Notes: generated from the letters alone by a model not told the origin. Positions 28,009 through 37,423 are shown, numbered from the stretch's first letter. The stretch is 64,000 nucleotides of DNA from JACJWR01 sp964474045 (GCA_964474045.1 CAYYRC010000003.1:87012-151011), one strand, 5' to 3'. A program made the numbers and translations.

Positions 28009-29271
28009 CTACTGCCCAGTCGCCGCCGGCGACTCCGAGGCGTAGTGCTCGGGGTGCGCGGCGAGGTACTGGTTGAACTCCTCGACATAGGCGAGGTGCT
28101 GCTGGTAGTCCGCGGTGAACTTGGTGATCTTCTTGTCGGGGTCGACCGTCACGAAGAAGATCCAGTCACCCTGCTCCGGCTCCAGCGCCGCCTTCAGCGC
28201 CGCCTCGCCGGGCTGGCCGATGGGGGTCGGCGTCAGACCGTTGTTCAGGTAGGTGTTGTAGGGGGTGTTCTCGCTCTTCTGCTCATCGGTCAGGTTGATG
28301 TTGCTGGAGTTGCTGCCGTAGTTGGACGTCGAGTCGAACTGCAGCGGCATCCCCTGCGCCAGGCGGTTGCGAACCACACGGGAGACCTTGCCGAAGTCCT
28401 GGGGCTGACCCTCCGCCTCCAGCAGGCTGGCGATGATCACCACGTCGTAGGGGTTGATGCCCTCGGCCTCGGCCTCGGCCTCCAAATTCAGCCTGGCGGC
28501 GACGTCATTGAACTGCCCGATCATCTGCTGCAGGACGCTGGTGGCCGTGGCGCTGGGCTGGAACTCGTAGGTCGACGGGTAGAGGAAGCCCTCAGCGTTG
28601 CCGTTGGCGTAGGCCGGCAGACCCAACTCAGACGGATTCTTCAGGGCCGCCTCGAAGTCGCTGAGCGGGATGTTGGTCGCCGTGGAGGCGATCTTGATGA
28701 CCTTGTCCAGCCGCGTGCCCTCGGGGATGGTGAAAGTCGTCAGGAGCTTGGCCGAGGGGTCCAGCAGCAGGGCGATGGCAGAGCTGGCGCTCATCTGCGA
28801 GTGCAGGTTGTACGTGCCGGGTTGCACGCTCGTACCCTGGTCGCTGTCCGAGGCGGCATTGATGAACGCCTGGGTACTCGCGGTGACGCCTGCCTCGTTG
28901 AGCACCCGCCCGATGTCGGCAACGGTCGCCCCCGCCGGGATGACGACCTGGACCTGCCCGGTCCCGTCGCCGGCGTAGTCGGGGGCGTCGGGGGTGATGA
29001 AGTACTTCGATGCGTAGAAGCCTGCGCCAAGCGCCACAAGCAGGCACGCCGCGACGGCGGCTATCAGGGCCGGCCCGAGCCGCAGGCCGCCGGGCTTGCG
29101 GGCCTTCGGCTGGCGCGGCGGCTTGGGCGGACGGCCGGAACCCCCCGAGCCGCCGCCCGATCCAGCCGGCACGGGGGTCGGCTGCGCGGACTGCCGGGGA
29201 CGTGACTCCGCCTTCTTCGTGCGCTTGCGCTTGGGCTGGGGCGGGCCCATCGGCAATCCGATGTTGCTCAT
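28009..29271 (-). CDS. mltG: Endolytic murein transglycosylase MltG (YceG-like)
   Basis: The 420-residue membrane-anchored enzyme has a basic, Pro/Gly-rich cytoplasmic region (1-60), a membrane helix (about 63-85), a LysM-like subdomain and the YceG catalytic domain with ASLLEAEG (catalytic Glu) and LQFDSTSNYG. It cuts nascent glycan strands and is thought to terminate peptidoglycan polymerisation. The mltG-aroE and ruvX-mltG neighbours are the standard bacterial order. It overlaps ruvX by 4 nt. Confidence 0.92.
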   Translation of the reverse strand: MSNIGLPMGPPQPKRKRTKKAESRPRQSAQPTPVPAGSGGGSGGSGRPPKPPRQPKARKPGGLRLGPALIAAVAACLLVALGAGFYASKYFITPDAPDYAGDGTGQVQVVIPAGATVADIGRVLNEAGVTASTQAFINAASDSDQGTSVQPGTYNLHSQMSASSAIALLLDPSAKLLTTFTIPEGTRLDKVIKIASTATNIPLSDFEAALKNPSELGLPAYANGNAEGFLYPSTYEFQPSATATSVLQQMIGQFNDVAARLNLEAEAEAEGINPYDVVIIASLLEAEGQPQDFGKVSRVVRNRLAQGMPLQFDSTSNYGSNSSNINLTDEQKSENTPYNTYLNNGLTPTPIGQPGEAALKAALEPEQGDWIFFVTVDPDKKITKFTADYQQHLAYVEEFNQYLAAHPEHYASESPAATGQ

Positions 29272-29726
29272 GCGGTTCTGACCATCCTCCCGGCAGGTTC
29301 GCCTGTGGACTTCTCGAAGTCCACTGCGCTTTGGACTATTAGAACGGCTGCCGCCTGATCGATCATGCTTCTGCTGCTGCGCGTGTCTCGCCCTGCCGCA
29401 TGCAAGCCCCGCTGGGCAGCAGCCGTGGACAGCCGTTCGTCCACCATTCTCACCGGAGCGTCGACGAGCCGCGACAGCGAGGTGGCGAAATCGGTAGCGG
29501 CCTCGGCCGCGGGACCCCGCTCGCCCTTGAGGGTGACGGGCAGGCCGACGACGATCTCGACCGCCTCATGTTCGCGGGCCAGCTCCGCCAGCCGCTGCAG
29601 GTCACCGTCGCCGCGCGGCACCGTGCCCACCGGCGTGGCGAGGATGCCGTCGGGGTCGCAGCGGGCCACCCCGATTCGCACGCTGCCCACGTCCACGCCC
29701 AGCCGGACGCCCCGGCGGAAGCTCAT
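29268..29726 (-). CDS. ruvX: RuvX/YqgF pre-16S rRNA nuclease, Holliday-junction resolvase-like
   Basis: The 152-residue RNase H-like protein has RLGVDVGSVRIGVA (first Asp), VVGLPVTLKGERGPAA, and VRMVDERLSTAAA with a conserved acidic residue; a DQAAAVLILQ-like helix ends the fold. It is needed for final 16S rRNA 5' processing. The start at MSFRRGVRLG is set by family length; the open frame upstream runs into alaS. The stop overlaps mltG by 4 nt, and alaS ends 4 nt before the start. Confidence 0.9.
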   Translation of the reverse strand: MSFRRGVRLGVDVGSVRIGVARCDPDGILATPVGTVPRGDGDLQRLAELAREHEAVEIVVGLPVTLKGERGPAAEAATDFATSLSRLVDAPVRMVDERLSTAAAQRGLHAAGRDTRSSRSMIDQAAAVLIVQSAVDFEKSTGEPAGRMVRTA

Positions 29727-29730
29727 CGGC

Positions 29731-32412
29731 TCACCCCGCGTCAGCGGCGAGGCCGCGCACGTACTCCGCGGCGGCGGCGAACCCGGGGTTGAGCCCCTCG
29801 GGCCGGGTGCCGCCCCCCTGCGCCACGTCCGCCTTGCCGCCGCCGCGCCCGGCGACCTCCGGCAGGGCAGCCTGCAGCAGCGCATTCGCACCCAGCCCCT
29901 GTGCCTGCGCGGTGTCGTTGGCGGCCGCGACGAGCGCGACCTTCCCACCCGTCACGGCGGCGCCCAGGATCGCCACGGGGATCTCGGCCCGGGTCATGCC
30001 GCGGGCGCGCAGCACGACGTCGCGCAGATCCTTCGCCTCCAGGTTGTCCGGCAGCGTGAACGTCCAGAGCCGGAACGGCCCGATGTCGGCGCCGGTGCCG
30101 ATGATGCCCTCGATGGACGTGCTCAGCTGGGCCTTGCGCACCCGCTCCAGCTCACGCTCGGCGTCCTTGAGCTTGACCATCAGGGCCTCGACGCGCTGCG
30201 GCAGGTCCTCGGGCCGCACCTTCACCAACTCGGTCAAGTGGTTCACGAGCGTGTGCTCGCGGGCCAGGAACTGGTAGGCGTCGGCTCCCACGAGCGCCTC
30301 CAGCCGACGCACGCCGGCGCCGATGGAGCCTTCGGACAGGAACGACACCACGCCCAGCTGGCCGCTGCGCATGGCGTGCGTCCCGCCGCACAGCTCGTGC
30401 GCCCAGTCGCCGATGCTGATGACCCGCACGGTGTCGCCGTACTTCTCGCCGAACAGCGCCATCGCGCCCATCTGCCGCGCCTGGTCGATCTTCATCTGCT
30501 GGGCGAAGACCGGCAGGTCGTCGAGCAGCACCTCGTTCACGCGGGCCTCGACGTCGGCGAGCACCGACGGCGCGATCGCCGAGGACGACGGGAAGTCGAA
30601 GCGCAGCCGGCCCGGTGCGTTCTCCGAGCCCATCTGGGTGGCGGTGTCCCCCAGGTGCTCGCGGAAGGCCTTGTGGATCATGTGCGTGGCGGTGTGGGCA
30701 CGGGAGATCGCCCGCCGCCGGGACATGTCGATGGTGCCCACCGCGGCGCTGCCGGCCTCGGCCGTGCCCTCGACCACGGTGGCGCGGTGCACCCAGAGAC
30801 CCGGGACCGGGATCTGCACGTCGAACACGTCCAGCCGCGTGCCGTCCGCCAGCTCGATCACGCCGTGGTCGCCCAGCTGGCCGCCGGCCTCGGCGTAGAA
30901 GGGGCTGCGGTCCAGCACCACCTCGACGGTCTCGCCGGCCTGCGCCGCGGGCACCGCCTCGCCGTCGCGGACCAGCCCGGTGATGGTCGCGCCGGTGGTG
31001 ACCTGGTCGTAGCCGGTGAAGGTGGTGCGGCCGCCGGACTCCATGATCTGCTTGTAGACGGTGGCGGAGGTCAGGCCGGCCTTGCGGGAGCGGGCGTCGG
31101 CCTTGGCCCGCTCGCGCTGCTCCCCCATGAGCCGCTCGAAACCCTCCCGGTCCACGTCCAGGCCCACCTCCGCGGCCATCTCCATGGTCAGGTCGATCGG
31201 GAAGCCGTAGGTGTCGTGCAGGGCGAAGGCCTCGTCGCCGGGCAGCACCTTGGCCCCCCCGGCGCGCACGGTCGCGGCGGTGCCCTCGAAGCGCGTCAGG
31301 CCTTTGGCCAGGGTCTCCCGGAACGCGGCCTCCTCGGCGACGGCGATGCTGCGGATGCGCCCGCGGTCGCGCTCCAGCTCCGGGTACTGCGGCGCCATCG
31401 AATCGATGACGGTGTCCACCAGGGCGCCCATCGACGGCTCGGCGGCGCCCAGGATGCGCATGGTGCGCACGACCCGGCGGAGCAGCCGGCGCAAGACGTA
31501 GCCGCGGCCCTCGTTGCCGGGCAGCACGCCGTCGGCGATGAGGAAGGTGCAGGTGCGGCTGTGGTCGGTGACCACGCGCAGCGACACGTCGTCGTGCTCG
31601 TCGTCGCCGTAGTGCTTGCCGGTGAGCTGGGCGGCCACGTCCAGGACGGCGCGCGAGGTGTCGATCTCGTAGATGTTGTCCACGCCCTGCAGCAGCGCCG
31701 CCAGGCGCTCCAGGCCGAGGCCGGTGTCGATGTTCTTGGCCGGCAGGTCGCCCAGGATGGGGAAGTCTTCCTTGCCGCCACCCTCGCCGCGGGCGGACTG
31801 CATGAAGACCAGGTTCCAGACCTCCAGGTAGCGGTCCTCGTCGGCGACGGGGCCGCCCTCCCGACCGAACTCGGGGCCCCGGTCGTAGTAGATCTCGCTG
31901 CACGGGCCGCACGGCCCGGGCACGCCCATCGACCAGTAGTTGTCGGCCATCCCCCGACGCTGGATGCGCTCCTGTGGGATGCCCACGGTGTCGTGCCAGA
32001 TGCCGGCGGCCTCGTCGTCGTCGTGGTAGACGGTCACCCAGAGTCGCTCGCCGGGCAGGCCGTAGCCACCCTCGGACACAGGCGTGGTCAGCAGCTCCCA
32101 GGCGAGCGGGATCGCCCGCTCCTTGAAGTAGTCGCCGAACGAGAAGTTGCCGCACATCTGGAAGAACGACGCGTGCCGCGTGGTCTTGCCGACCTCCTCG
32201 ATATCGAGGGTGCGCACGACCTTCTGCACGCTCGTGGCGCGCTGGTAGGGGGGCACGGCCTCGCCCAGGAAGAAGGGCTTGAACGGCACCATGCCCGCAT
32301 TGACGAACAGCAGCGTCGGGTCATCCAGGATCAGCGAGGCGCTCGGGACGACGGTGTGGCCGCGCTCGGCGAAGAAGTCGAGGAAGCGGCGTCGGATCTC
32401 GGCTGACTCCAT
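29731..32412 (-). CDS. alaS: Alanyl-tRNA synthetase
   Basis: At 893 residues it is full length. The class II catalytic core carries FVNAGMVPFKPFFLG, the motif-2-like HASFFQMCGNFSFGDYFK, and the GRGYVLRRLLRR tRNA-recognition region. The editing domain has HTATHMIHKAF and CGGTHAMRSGQLG zinc ligands, and a C-Ala domain with a coiled coil follows. It charges tRNA-Ala and clears Ser/Gly mischarging. Its N-terminal codons overlap the end of the DUF6167 gene by 82 nt in another frame. No T-box leader is visible. Confidence 0.96.
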   Translation of the reverse strand: MESAEIRRRFLDFFAERGHTVVPSASLILDDPTLLFVNAGMVPFKPFFLGEAVPPYQRATSVQKVVRTLDIEEVGKTTRHASFFQMCGNFSFGDYFKERAIPLAWELLTTPVSEGGYGLPGERLWVTVYHDDDEAAGIWHDTVGIPQERIQRRGMADNYWSMGVPGPCGPCSEIYYDRGPEFGREGGPVADEDRYLEVWNLVFMQSARGEGGGKEDFPILGDLPAKNIDTGLGLERLAALLQGVDNIYEIDTSRAVLDVAAQLTGKHYGDDEHDDVSLRVVTDHSRTCTFLIADGVLPGNEGRGYVLRRLLRRVVRTMRILGAAEPSMGALVDTVIDSMAPQYPELERDRGRIRSIAVAEEAAFRETLAKGLTRFEGTAATVRAGGAKVLPGDEAFALHDTYGFPIDLTMEMAAEVGLDVDREGFERLMGEQRERAKADARSRKAGLTSATVYKQIMESGGRTTFTGYDQVTTGATITGLVRDGEAVPAAQAGETVEVVLDRSPFYAEAGGQLGDHGVIELADGTRLDVFDVQIPVPGLWVHRATVVEGTAEAGSAAVGTIDMSRRRAISRAHTATHMIHKAFREHLGDTATQMGSENAPGRLRFDFPSSSAIAPSVLADVEARVNEVLLDDLPVFAQQMKIDQARQMGAMALFGEKYGDTVRVISIGDWAHELCGGTHAMRSGQLGVVSFLSEGSIGAGVRRLEALVGADAYQFLAREHTLVNHLTELVKVRPEDLPQRVEALMVKLKDAERELERVRKAQLSTSIEGIIGTGADIGPFRLWTFTLPDNLEAKDLRDVVLRARGMTRAEIPVAILGAAVTGGKVALVAAANDTAQAQGLGANALLQAALPEVAGRGGGKADVAQGGGTRPEGLNPGFAAAAEYVRGLAADAG

Positions 32413-32669
32413 GTGCGCAGCCTACTGTCGGTGGTGCCCCCGCTCGCGCCGCCGTCGGGAGCGATGGCGTCGGCCGCGGCGGTGCGGACCTGGTTGGTCT
32501 TGACGGCGATCGCCTTCGCCGAGCCCGCGGCCCGGGTCAGCCCCGACGCGGCGGCGTTGATGTTGCCCACCAGCCCGCGCTCCCGGGCATCGGCCGCCGC
32601 GCGCACCGACTTGCGGTAGGCGTAGATGCCGCCTGCTGCTCCGACAGCGATCCAGAACGTCCGAGCCAT
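32331..32669 (-). CDS. DUF6167-like small membrane-associated protein
   Basis: The 112-residue protein begins MARTFWIAVGAAGGIYAYRK, the start typical of the small DUF6167-type proteins encoded just upstream of alaS in actinobacteria, with one N-terminal hydrophobic helix. The last 30 residues are Ser/Arg-rich and come from sequence that also encodes the start of alaS. That part may be a read-on past a lost stop. Function is unknown. Position between aspS and alaS is conserved in other actinobacteria as I recall. Confidence 0.6.
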   Translation of the reverse strand: MARTFWIAVGAAGGIYAYRKSVRAAADARERGLVGNINAAASGLTRAAGSAKAIAVKTNQVRTAAADAIAPDGGASGGTTDSRLRTWSQPRSDAASSTSSPSAATPSSRAPR

Positions 32670-32697
32670 GGCTTCCTCCGTGTGGTCTGCCGACAGC

Positions 32698-34497
32698 CTA
32701 CGACGGGTTGGGGGCTGGGGCGTCGTGCTCGACCGAGTCCTCGTGCTCGACCGAGCCCTCGTGCTCGTCCTCGACGAAGTCGACCCCGGCCTCGGCGCGC
32801 TGCGCTTCCGTGATGCGGGTCGGGGCGGAGGTCAGCGGGTCATAGCCGGCGCCCGTCTTCGGGAACGCGATCACCTCGCGCAGCGAGTGCGCCCCGGCGA
32901 GCAGCATGACGATCCGGTCCCAGCCGAAAGCGATGCCGCCATGCGGTGGCGGCCCGTACTTGAAGGCCTCCAGCAGGAACCCGAACTGCTCGGCGGCCTC
33001 CTCGGGTGCCAGCCCCAGGACGTCGAACACCCGGCGCTGGACGTCGGCACGGTGGATACGAACGGAGCCACCCCCGATCTCGTTGCCATTGCAGACCAAG
33101 TCGTAGGCATCGGCCAGCGCTTCGCCGGGGGCGGACTCAAAGGTGTCCGTCCAGGCGGGCGAGGGAGCTGTGAACGGGTGGTGGACGGCGGTCCAGCCGG
33201 TGCCGCCGCCCTCGAGCTCGATCTCCTCGAACATCGGGGCGTCCACGACCCACACGAAGGACCACACGTCAGGGTCGATTAGGCCCAGGCGGTGGCCGAT
33301 CTCGAGCCGGGCGGCGCCCAGCAGCGCCCGGGCGTCGCCCGGCTTCCCGGCTGCGAAGAACGCGCAGTCGCCCACCTCGGCCCCGACGGCGGCCATCAAT
33401 CCAGCTCGCTCGGCCTCCGAGAGGTTCTTGGCGACCGGGCCGGCCGGGCCGTCTTCGGTGAACAGCACATAGGCCAGCCCGCGGGCACCGCGCTGCTTGG
33501 CCCAGTCCTGCCAGGCGTCCAGGGTGCGGCGGGGCTGATCCGCGCCGCCGGGCATGACGACGGCGCCGACGTAGGGCGCCTGGAACACCCGGAACGAGGT
33601 GTCGGCGAAGTAGTCAGTGAGCTCGGTCAGCGGCAGGCCGAACCGAAGGTCCGGCTTGTCGGTGCCGTAGCGGGCCATCGCCTCGGCATAGGTCAGGTGT
33701 CCGATCTCGCCGATCTCGTGGCCGACCGCATCGCGCCACAGCGCGCGCACCACGGACTCGCCGACCGCCATCACGTCGGCGTCGTCCACGAACGACATCT
33801 CGATGTCGAGCTGGGTGAACTCGGGCTGGCGGTCGGCGCGGAAGTCCTCGTCCCGGTAGCAGCGCGCGATCTGGTAGTAGCGCTCCAGGCCACCCACCAT
33901 GAGCAGCTGCTTGAACAACTGCGGCGACTGCGGCAGCGCGTACCACTTGCCGGGCTGCAGCCGCACGGGCACCAGGAAGTCGCGCGCGCCCTCAGGCGTC
34001 GAGCGGGTCAAGGTTGGAGTCTCAACCTCCACGAAGCCTTCAGAGTCGAGGACGTCGCGAGCGACCTTGTTGACCCTCGACCTCAGGCGCAGGATGCGGG
34101 CAGGCTCGGCCCGTCGCAGGTCCAGGTAGCGGTAGCGATACCTGGTGTCCTCCCCGATCTCCACGTGCTCGTCGATCGGGAAGGGCAGCGCGGCAGCCTC
34201 GCTCAGGACCTCCAGGGACTCGGTGATCACCTCGACGGCACCGGTGGCGAGGTCCGGGTTCTCATTGCCCTCCGGACGCAGCGACACCTCGCCGGTCACC
34301 TGCACGCAGAACTCGTTGCGCAACTTGTGCGCCACCTCGTCCTCGCGGACGACGACCTGGACCACCCCGGAGGCGTCGCGCAGGTCGAAGAAAGCGACCC
34401 CGCCATGGTCGCGCCGACGTGCGATCCACCCAGCCAGGGTGACCTGCTGGCCGGCGTCGGCCGCGCGCAGCGACCCCGCGTCCCGGGTGCGAAGCAT
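32698..34497 (-). CDS. aspS: Aspartyl-tRNA synthetase (probably non-discriminating, AspRS/AsxRS)
   Basis: The 599-residue protein has an OB-fold anticodon domain with GWIARRRDHGGVAFFDLRD, class II motifs (GFVEVETPTL, RCYRDEDFRADRQPEFTQLDIEMSF, GIAFGWDRIVMLL) and the GAD insertion typical of bacterial AspRS. The His in RRDHGG is the variant known from non-discriminating enzymes (P. aeruginosa His31), which charge both tRNA-Asp and tRNA-Asn for the GatCAB route. The C-terminal 25 residues are an acidic Glu/His/Asp repeat tail. ATG at 34497 is the family start. Confidence 0.95.
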   Translation of the reverse strand: MLRTRDAGSLRAADAGQQVTLAGWIARRRDHGGVAFFDLRDASGVVQVVVREDEVAHKLRNEFCVQVTGEVSLRPEGNENPDLATGAVEVITESLEVLSEAAALPFPIDEHVEIGEDTRYRYRYLDLRRAEPARILRLRSRVNKVARDVLDSEGFVEVETPTLTRSTPEGARDFLVPVRLQPGKWYALPQSPQLFKQLLMVGGLERYYQIARCYRDEDFRADRQPEFTQLDIEMSFVDDADVMAVGESVVRALWRDAVGHEIGEIGHLTYAEAMARYGTDKPDLRFGLPLTELTDYFADTSFRVFQAPYVGAVVMPGGADQPRRTLDAWQDWAKQRGARGLAYVLFTEDGPAGPVAKNLSEAERAGLMAAVGAEVGDCAFFAAGKPGDARALLGAARLEIGHRLGLIDPDVWSFVWVVDAPMFEEIELEGGGTGWTAVHHPFTAPSPAWTDTFESAPGEALADAYDLVCNGNEIGGGSVRIHRADVQRRVFDVLGLAPEEAAEQFGFLLEAFKYGPPPHGGIAFGWDRIVMLLAGAHSLREVIAFPKTGAGYDPLTSAPTRITEAQRAEAGVDFVEDEHEGSVEHEDSVEHDAPAPNPS

Positions 34498-34599
34498 AGG
34501 TACCTCTGCCTTCCGCTCGTACCGATCGAGGTCCCTGGGGCGGGACCATCCAGTGCCCGACCCTATCGCTGCCGCGGCCCGGCGAATCGTGCAGGCGCA

Positions 34600-34605
34600 T
34601 AGGGT
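34600..34605 (+). promoter_or_regulatory. -10-like box suggesting a leaderless transcript for the VanX-like gene
   Basis: TAGGGT fits the TANNNT pattern and ends 7 nt before the GTG start. No Shine-Dalgarno sequence lies between them. Transcription would then begin at the start codon. No clear -35 is seen. Confidence 0.4.
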
Positions 34606-34612
34606 TATAGCC

Positions 34613-35473
34613 GTGAGTTCGTACCTGTCCCGATCCACCGCCACGATGGCGCTGGCCGTGCTCGCTCTGGCCGGCTGCCACTCGAACACCTCCGAAGCGC
34701 CGCAGCGCCAGCTCACGACGGCTGGCACCGCAACCGTTGCCAGCCCCGGCTCGATCACTGCCCCGGGCCCCTCCGCCTCGGACGGCTTCGATCTGGTCCG
34801 GCTGGCCGACGTCGATCCCACGATCCTGCAGGAGGTCCGCTACGCCACCGACCACAACTTCCTCGGCCGCCGCGTCACCGGCTACGACGCCGCCGACTGC
34901 TGGCTGACGCCGCAGGCCGCGCAGGCGCTGGCCCAGGCACAGCGGTCCGCAGTTGCCGCGGGCTACACGATCAAGGTCTACGACTGCTACCGCCCGCAGC
35001 GCGCCGTGACGGAGTTCGTCACCTGGGCCGCTGACCCGGCGGACACGACCGCGCAGGCCGAGTTCTACCCCCGGGTGGCCAAGCCGACGATCATCCCCGA
35101 CGGGTACGTGGCCGAGAAGTCGGGCCACTCCCGCGGATCGACCATGGACGTCACTCTGGTGGCACTGCCCGGCGCCACCAGTCCTTCGTGGACGCCGGCG
35201 CAGGGCTACGTCGATTGCACGCTGCCCGCCGGTCAGCGCTTCCCGGACACCTCCGTCGACATGGGCACGGGCTTCGACTGCTTCGATCCCCTGGCCCACA
35301 CCGCGGACGCGTCGCTGTCAGCCGAGCAGCGCGCAAACCGGGACCTGCTGGTGTCGATCATGGCCGCCCAGGGATTCCGCAACCTGCCCGAGGAATGGTG
35401 GCACTACACCCTCAACGGCGAGCCCCACCCTGACACCTACTTCGACGTCCCCATCACGCCTGCGGGGCCATAG
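34613..35473 (+). CDS. VanX-type D-alanyl-D-alanine dipeptidase, lipoprotein
   Basis: The 286-residue exported protein has a signal peptide with lipobox LAGC (Cys22), a Ser/Thr linker and an M15D domain. It has DCYRPQRAV with the transition-state Arg, SGHSRGSTMDV (H-x6-D zinc ligands) and EWWH (catalytic Glu and third zinc ligand). It hydrolyses D-Ala-D-Ala or related dipeptides outside the membrane, as in wall recycling; there is no vanH/vanA beside it, so glycopeptide resistance is not implied. It runs opposite to its neighbours, and its 3' end overlaps hisS by 20 nt tail to tail. Confidence 0.88.
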   Translation: MSSYLSRSTATMALAVLALAGCHSNTSEAPQRQLTTAGTATVASPGSITAPGPSASDGFDLVRLADVDPTILQEVRYATDHNFLGRRVTGYDAADCWLTPQAAQALAQAQRSAVAAGYTIKVYDCYRPQRAVTEFVTWAADPADTTAQAEFYPRVAKPTIIPDGYVAEKSGHSRGSTMDVTLVALPGATSPSWTPAQGYVDCTLPAGQRFPDTSVDMGTGFDCFDPLAHTADASLSAEQRANRDLLVSIMAAQGFRNLPEEWWHYTLNGEPHPDTYFDVPITPAGP

Positions 35474-36740
35474 GCACCTCGCGCGCCTCGACGATCGCGC
35501 CCACCACCTCGCCCTCCAGCGCCACCTCGTGCTGCGCGCCGCTGCCCAGGTCGCGCAGCGTCGCGCGCCCAGCGGCCAAGTCCCGCTCGCCGATGATCAG
35601 GGCCCAGCGCGCACCGGACCGGTCTGCGCCCTTCATGGCCCCCCGCAGCCCGCGGCCGCCGAAGGCCATGTCCGTCGCGATCCCCCGGCCGCGCAGCTGA
35701 CCGAGCAGCCCGACCAGCACGCGCTCGGCGGCTGCTCCCAGAGCGATGCCGTAGACCACGCAGCGCGGCTGCGGCGCCGGGTCGATCCCCTCGGCCGCAC
35801 ACGCCAGCAGGGTCCGGTCCACCCCTAGGCCGAACCCGATTCCCCCGACCTCCGCGCCACCAAGATCGGCCATCAGGCCGTCGTAGCGGCCCCCGCCGCC
35901 GATGCCGGACTGAGCGCCCAGGAGCTCATGGCTGAACTCGAAAGCGGTGCGGGTGTAGTAGTCCAACCCGCGGACCAGCCGGGGGGCCTCCTCCCAGCTC
36001 ACGCCCAGGACACGCAGGTAGTCCCGCACGTCGTCGTAGTGCTGCTGGCAGGCCGTGCACAGGTGTTGGGCAGGAAGCGGAGCCGCGGCCAGCGACTGCT
36101 GCAGCTCGGGGCGCTTGTCGTCCAGCACTCGCAGCGGGTTGATCCGCGCGCGCTCCCTGGTCGGCTCGTCCAGGTCCAGCCCATCGAGGTAGTCGGCCAG
36201 CAGCGCGCGGTAGGCCGGGCGGCAGTCGCGGCATCCCAGCGAGTTCAGCAAGAGGCGGAACTTCGCAAGCCCGAGGCCGCGGTAGCCGGCGTCGGCGATC
36301 GCGACCACTTCGGCGTCCAGCGCCGGGTCGTCGCTGCCGACAGCCTCCACCCCGACCTGCGAGAACTGCCGATAGCGCCCCGCCTGTGGGCGCTCGGCGC
36401 GGAAGAAGGGTCCCGAGTACAGGACCTTGACCGGCAGCTGGCCGCGGTCCATCCCATGCTCGATGATCGCCCGGATCGCCCCGGCGGTGCCCTCCGGTCT
36501 GAGCGTGAGCGATCGGCCCCCGCGGTCGGTGAAGGTGAACATCTCCTTGCTGACCACATCGGTGCTCTCGCCCACACCTCGCACGAACAGCGCGGTGTCC
36601 TCGAAGATCGGCAGCTCGATCGCGCCATAGCCGGCAAGGTGGGCCGGGGTGCTGAGCGCATCGCGCACCGCCGCGAAGCGGGCGGCCTCGGCCCCCGCGT
36701 ACTCGGCAACCCCCTTCGGCGCGCGGAACTGATCGGTCAC
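35454..36740 (-). CDS. hisS: Histidyl-tRNA synthetase
   Basis: The 428-residue class II synthetase has motif 1 near YGAIELPIFED, TLRPEGTAGAIRA, the motif 2 region FFRAERPQAGRYRQFSQVGVEA, the histidine motif LVRGLDYYTRTAFEF, GIGGGGRYDGL and motif 3 GIGFGLGVDR, followed by an anticodon-binding domain. The GTG start overlaps the stop of the upstream hydrolase gene (GTGA). An MBL hydrolase then hisS is a familiar actinobacterial pair. All catalytic motifs are intact. Confidence 0.95.
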   Translation of the reverse strand: MTDQFRAPKGVAEYAGAEAARFAAVRDALSTPAHLAGYGAIELPIFEDTALFVRGVGESTDVVSKEMFTFTDRGGRSLTLRPEGTAGAIRAIIEHGMDRGQLPVKVLYSGPFFRAERPQAGRYRQFSQVGVEAVGSDDPALDAEVVAIADAGYRGLGLAKFRLLLNSLGCRDCRPAYRALLADYLDGLDLDEPTRERARINPLRVLDDKRPELQQSLAAAPLPAQHLCTACQQHYDDVRDYLRVLGVSWEEAPRLVRGLDYYTRTAFEFSHELLGAQSGIGGGGRYDGLMADLGGAEVGGIGFGLGVDRTLLACAAEGIDPAPQPRCVVYGIALGAAAERVLVGLLGQLRGRGIATDMAFGGRGLRGAMKGADRSGARWALIIGERDLAAGRATLRDLGSGAQHEVALEGEVVGAIVEAREVPMAPQA

Positions 36741-37423
36741 AGCGATGCCTGGCCGGTCAGGTACGGGTTGCCCGCGCGCTCCGCGGCCATGGTGGTCTGG
36801 CCACCGTGCCCGGGCAGCACGACCGTGTCGTCGCTCAGCGGCGGCAGGACGCGCGCCAGCGACTCGCGCATCTGCTGCGCGTCGCCGCCGGGCAGGTCCA
36901 CCCGACCGATGCTGCCGGCGAACAGCAGGTCGCCGCTGAACAGCAGGGGCGGTGTGTCGGGCTGCTCGGCGGTGGTGAAGGCGAGCGAGCCGGGTGTGTG
37001 CCCGGGCGCGTGGTGCGCATGCAGCTGGACCCCGAGCAGGTCGATGGTGGCGCCGTCGCGCAGCTCGACCACCTCGTCGGGTTCTACGAACTCGGCGGTG
37101 CCGCCGGTCATTCGCTGCATCATCGCGAACATCTCGCGTGACATACCCAGGGTGGGGTCCACCAGCATCGCCCGGTCGTCCGGGTGGATGTAGGCCGGGA
37201 CGTTCGCGCTGCGGCACACGGGCACGACCGACCAGGTGTGGTCCAGATGGCCATGGGTCAGCACCACCGCCGCCGGATGCAGGCGGTGCTTGGCCAGCAG
37301 GTCGGCGATCCCCTCCTCTGCGTCCATGCCGGGGTCGATGATCAGGCATTCGCTGCCGGGCGCATCGGCCACGATGAAGCAGTTGGTGCCCACAGGCCCT
37401 GCGGGGAATCCAGCGACGAGCAC
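36737..37423 (-). CDS. MBL-fold metallo-hydrolase (glyoxalase II-like)
   Basis: The 228-residue cytoplasmic protein has the metallo-beta-lactamase zinc signature THGHLDH (H-x-H-x-D-H), a later His in HAPGHTPGS, the bridging Asp in FSGDLLFAGSIGR and the final His in LPGHGG. This is the glyoxalase II-type hydrolase usually found next to hisS; its substrate is not known. The GTG at 37423 is chosen because AAGGGA lies 8 nt before it. It is coupled to hisS by a 4-nt overlap. Confidence 0.85.
   Translation of the reverse strand: MLVAGFPAGPVGTNCFIVADAPGSECLIIDPGMDAEEGIADLLAKHRLHPAAVVLTHGHLDHTWSVVPVCRSANVPAYIHPDDRAMLVDPTLGMSREMFAMMQRMTGGTAEFVEPDEVVELRDGATIDLLGVQLHAHHAPGHTPGSLAFTTAEQPDTPPLLFSGDLLFAGSIGRVDLPGGDAQQMRESLARVLPPLSDDTVVLPGHGGQTTMAAERAGNPYLTGQASL

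Noticed and set aside
29365..32406. Open frame of 1013 codons on the plus strand
   Set aside because: It is the antisense shadow of alaS. The alaS frame has all synthetase motifs; the shadow is His/Arg/Gly-rich without domains.
34613..35473. Glycopeptide-resistance cassette
   Set aside because: Only a VanX-type dipeptidase is present, as a lipoprotein, with no vanH/vanA or VanRS genes nearby.
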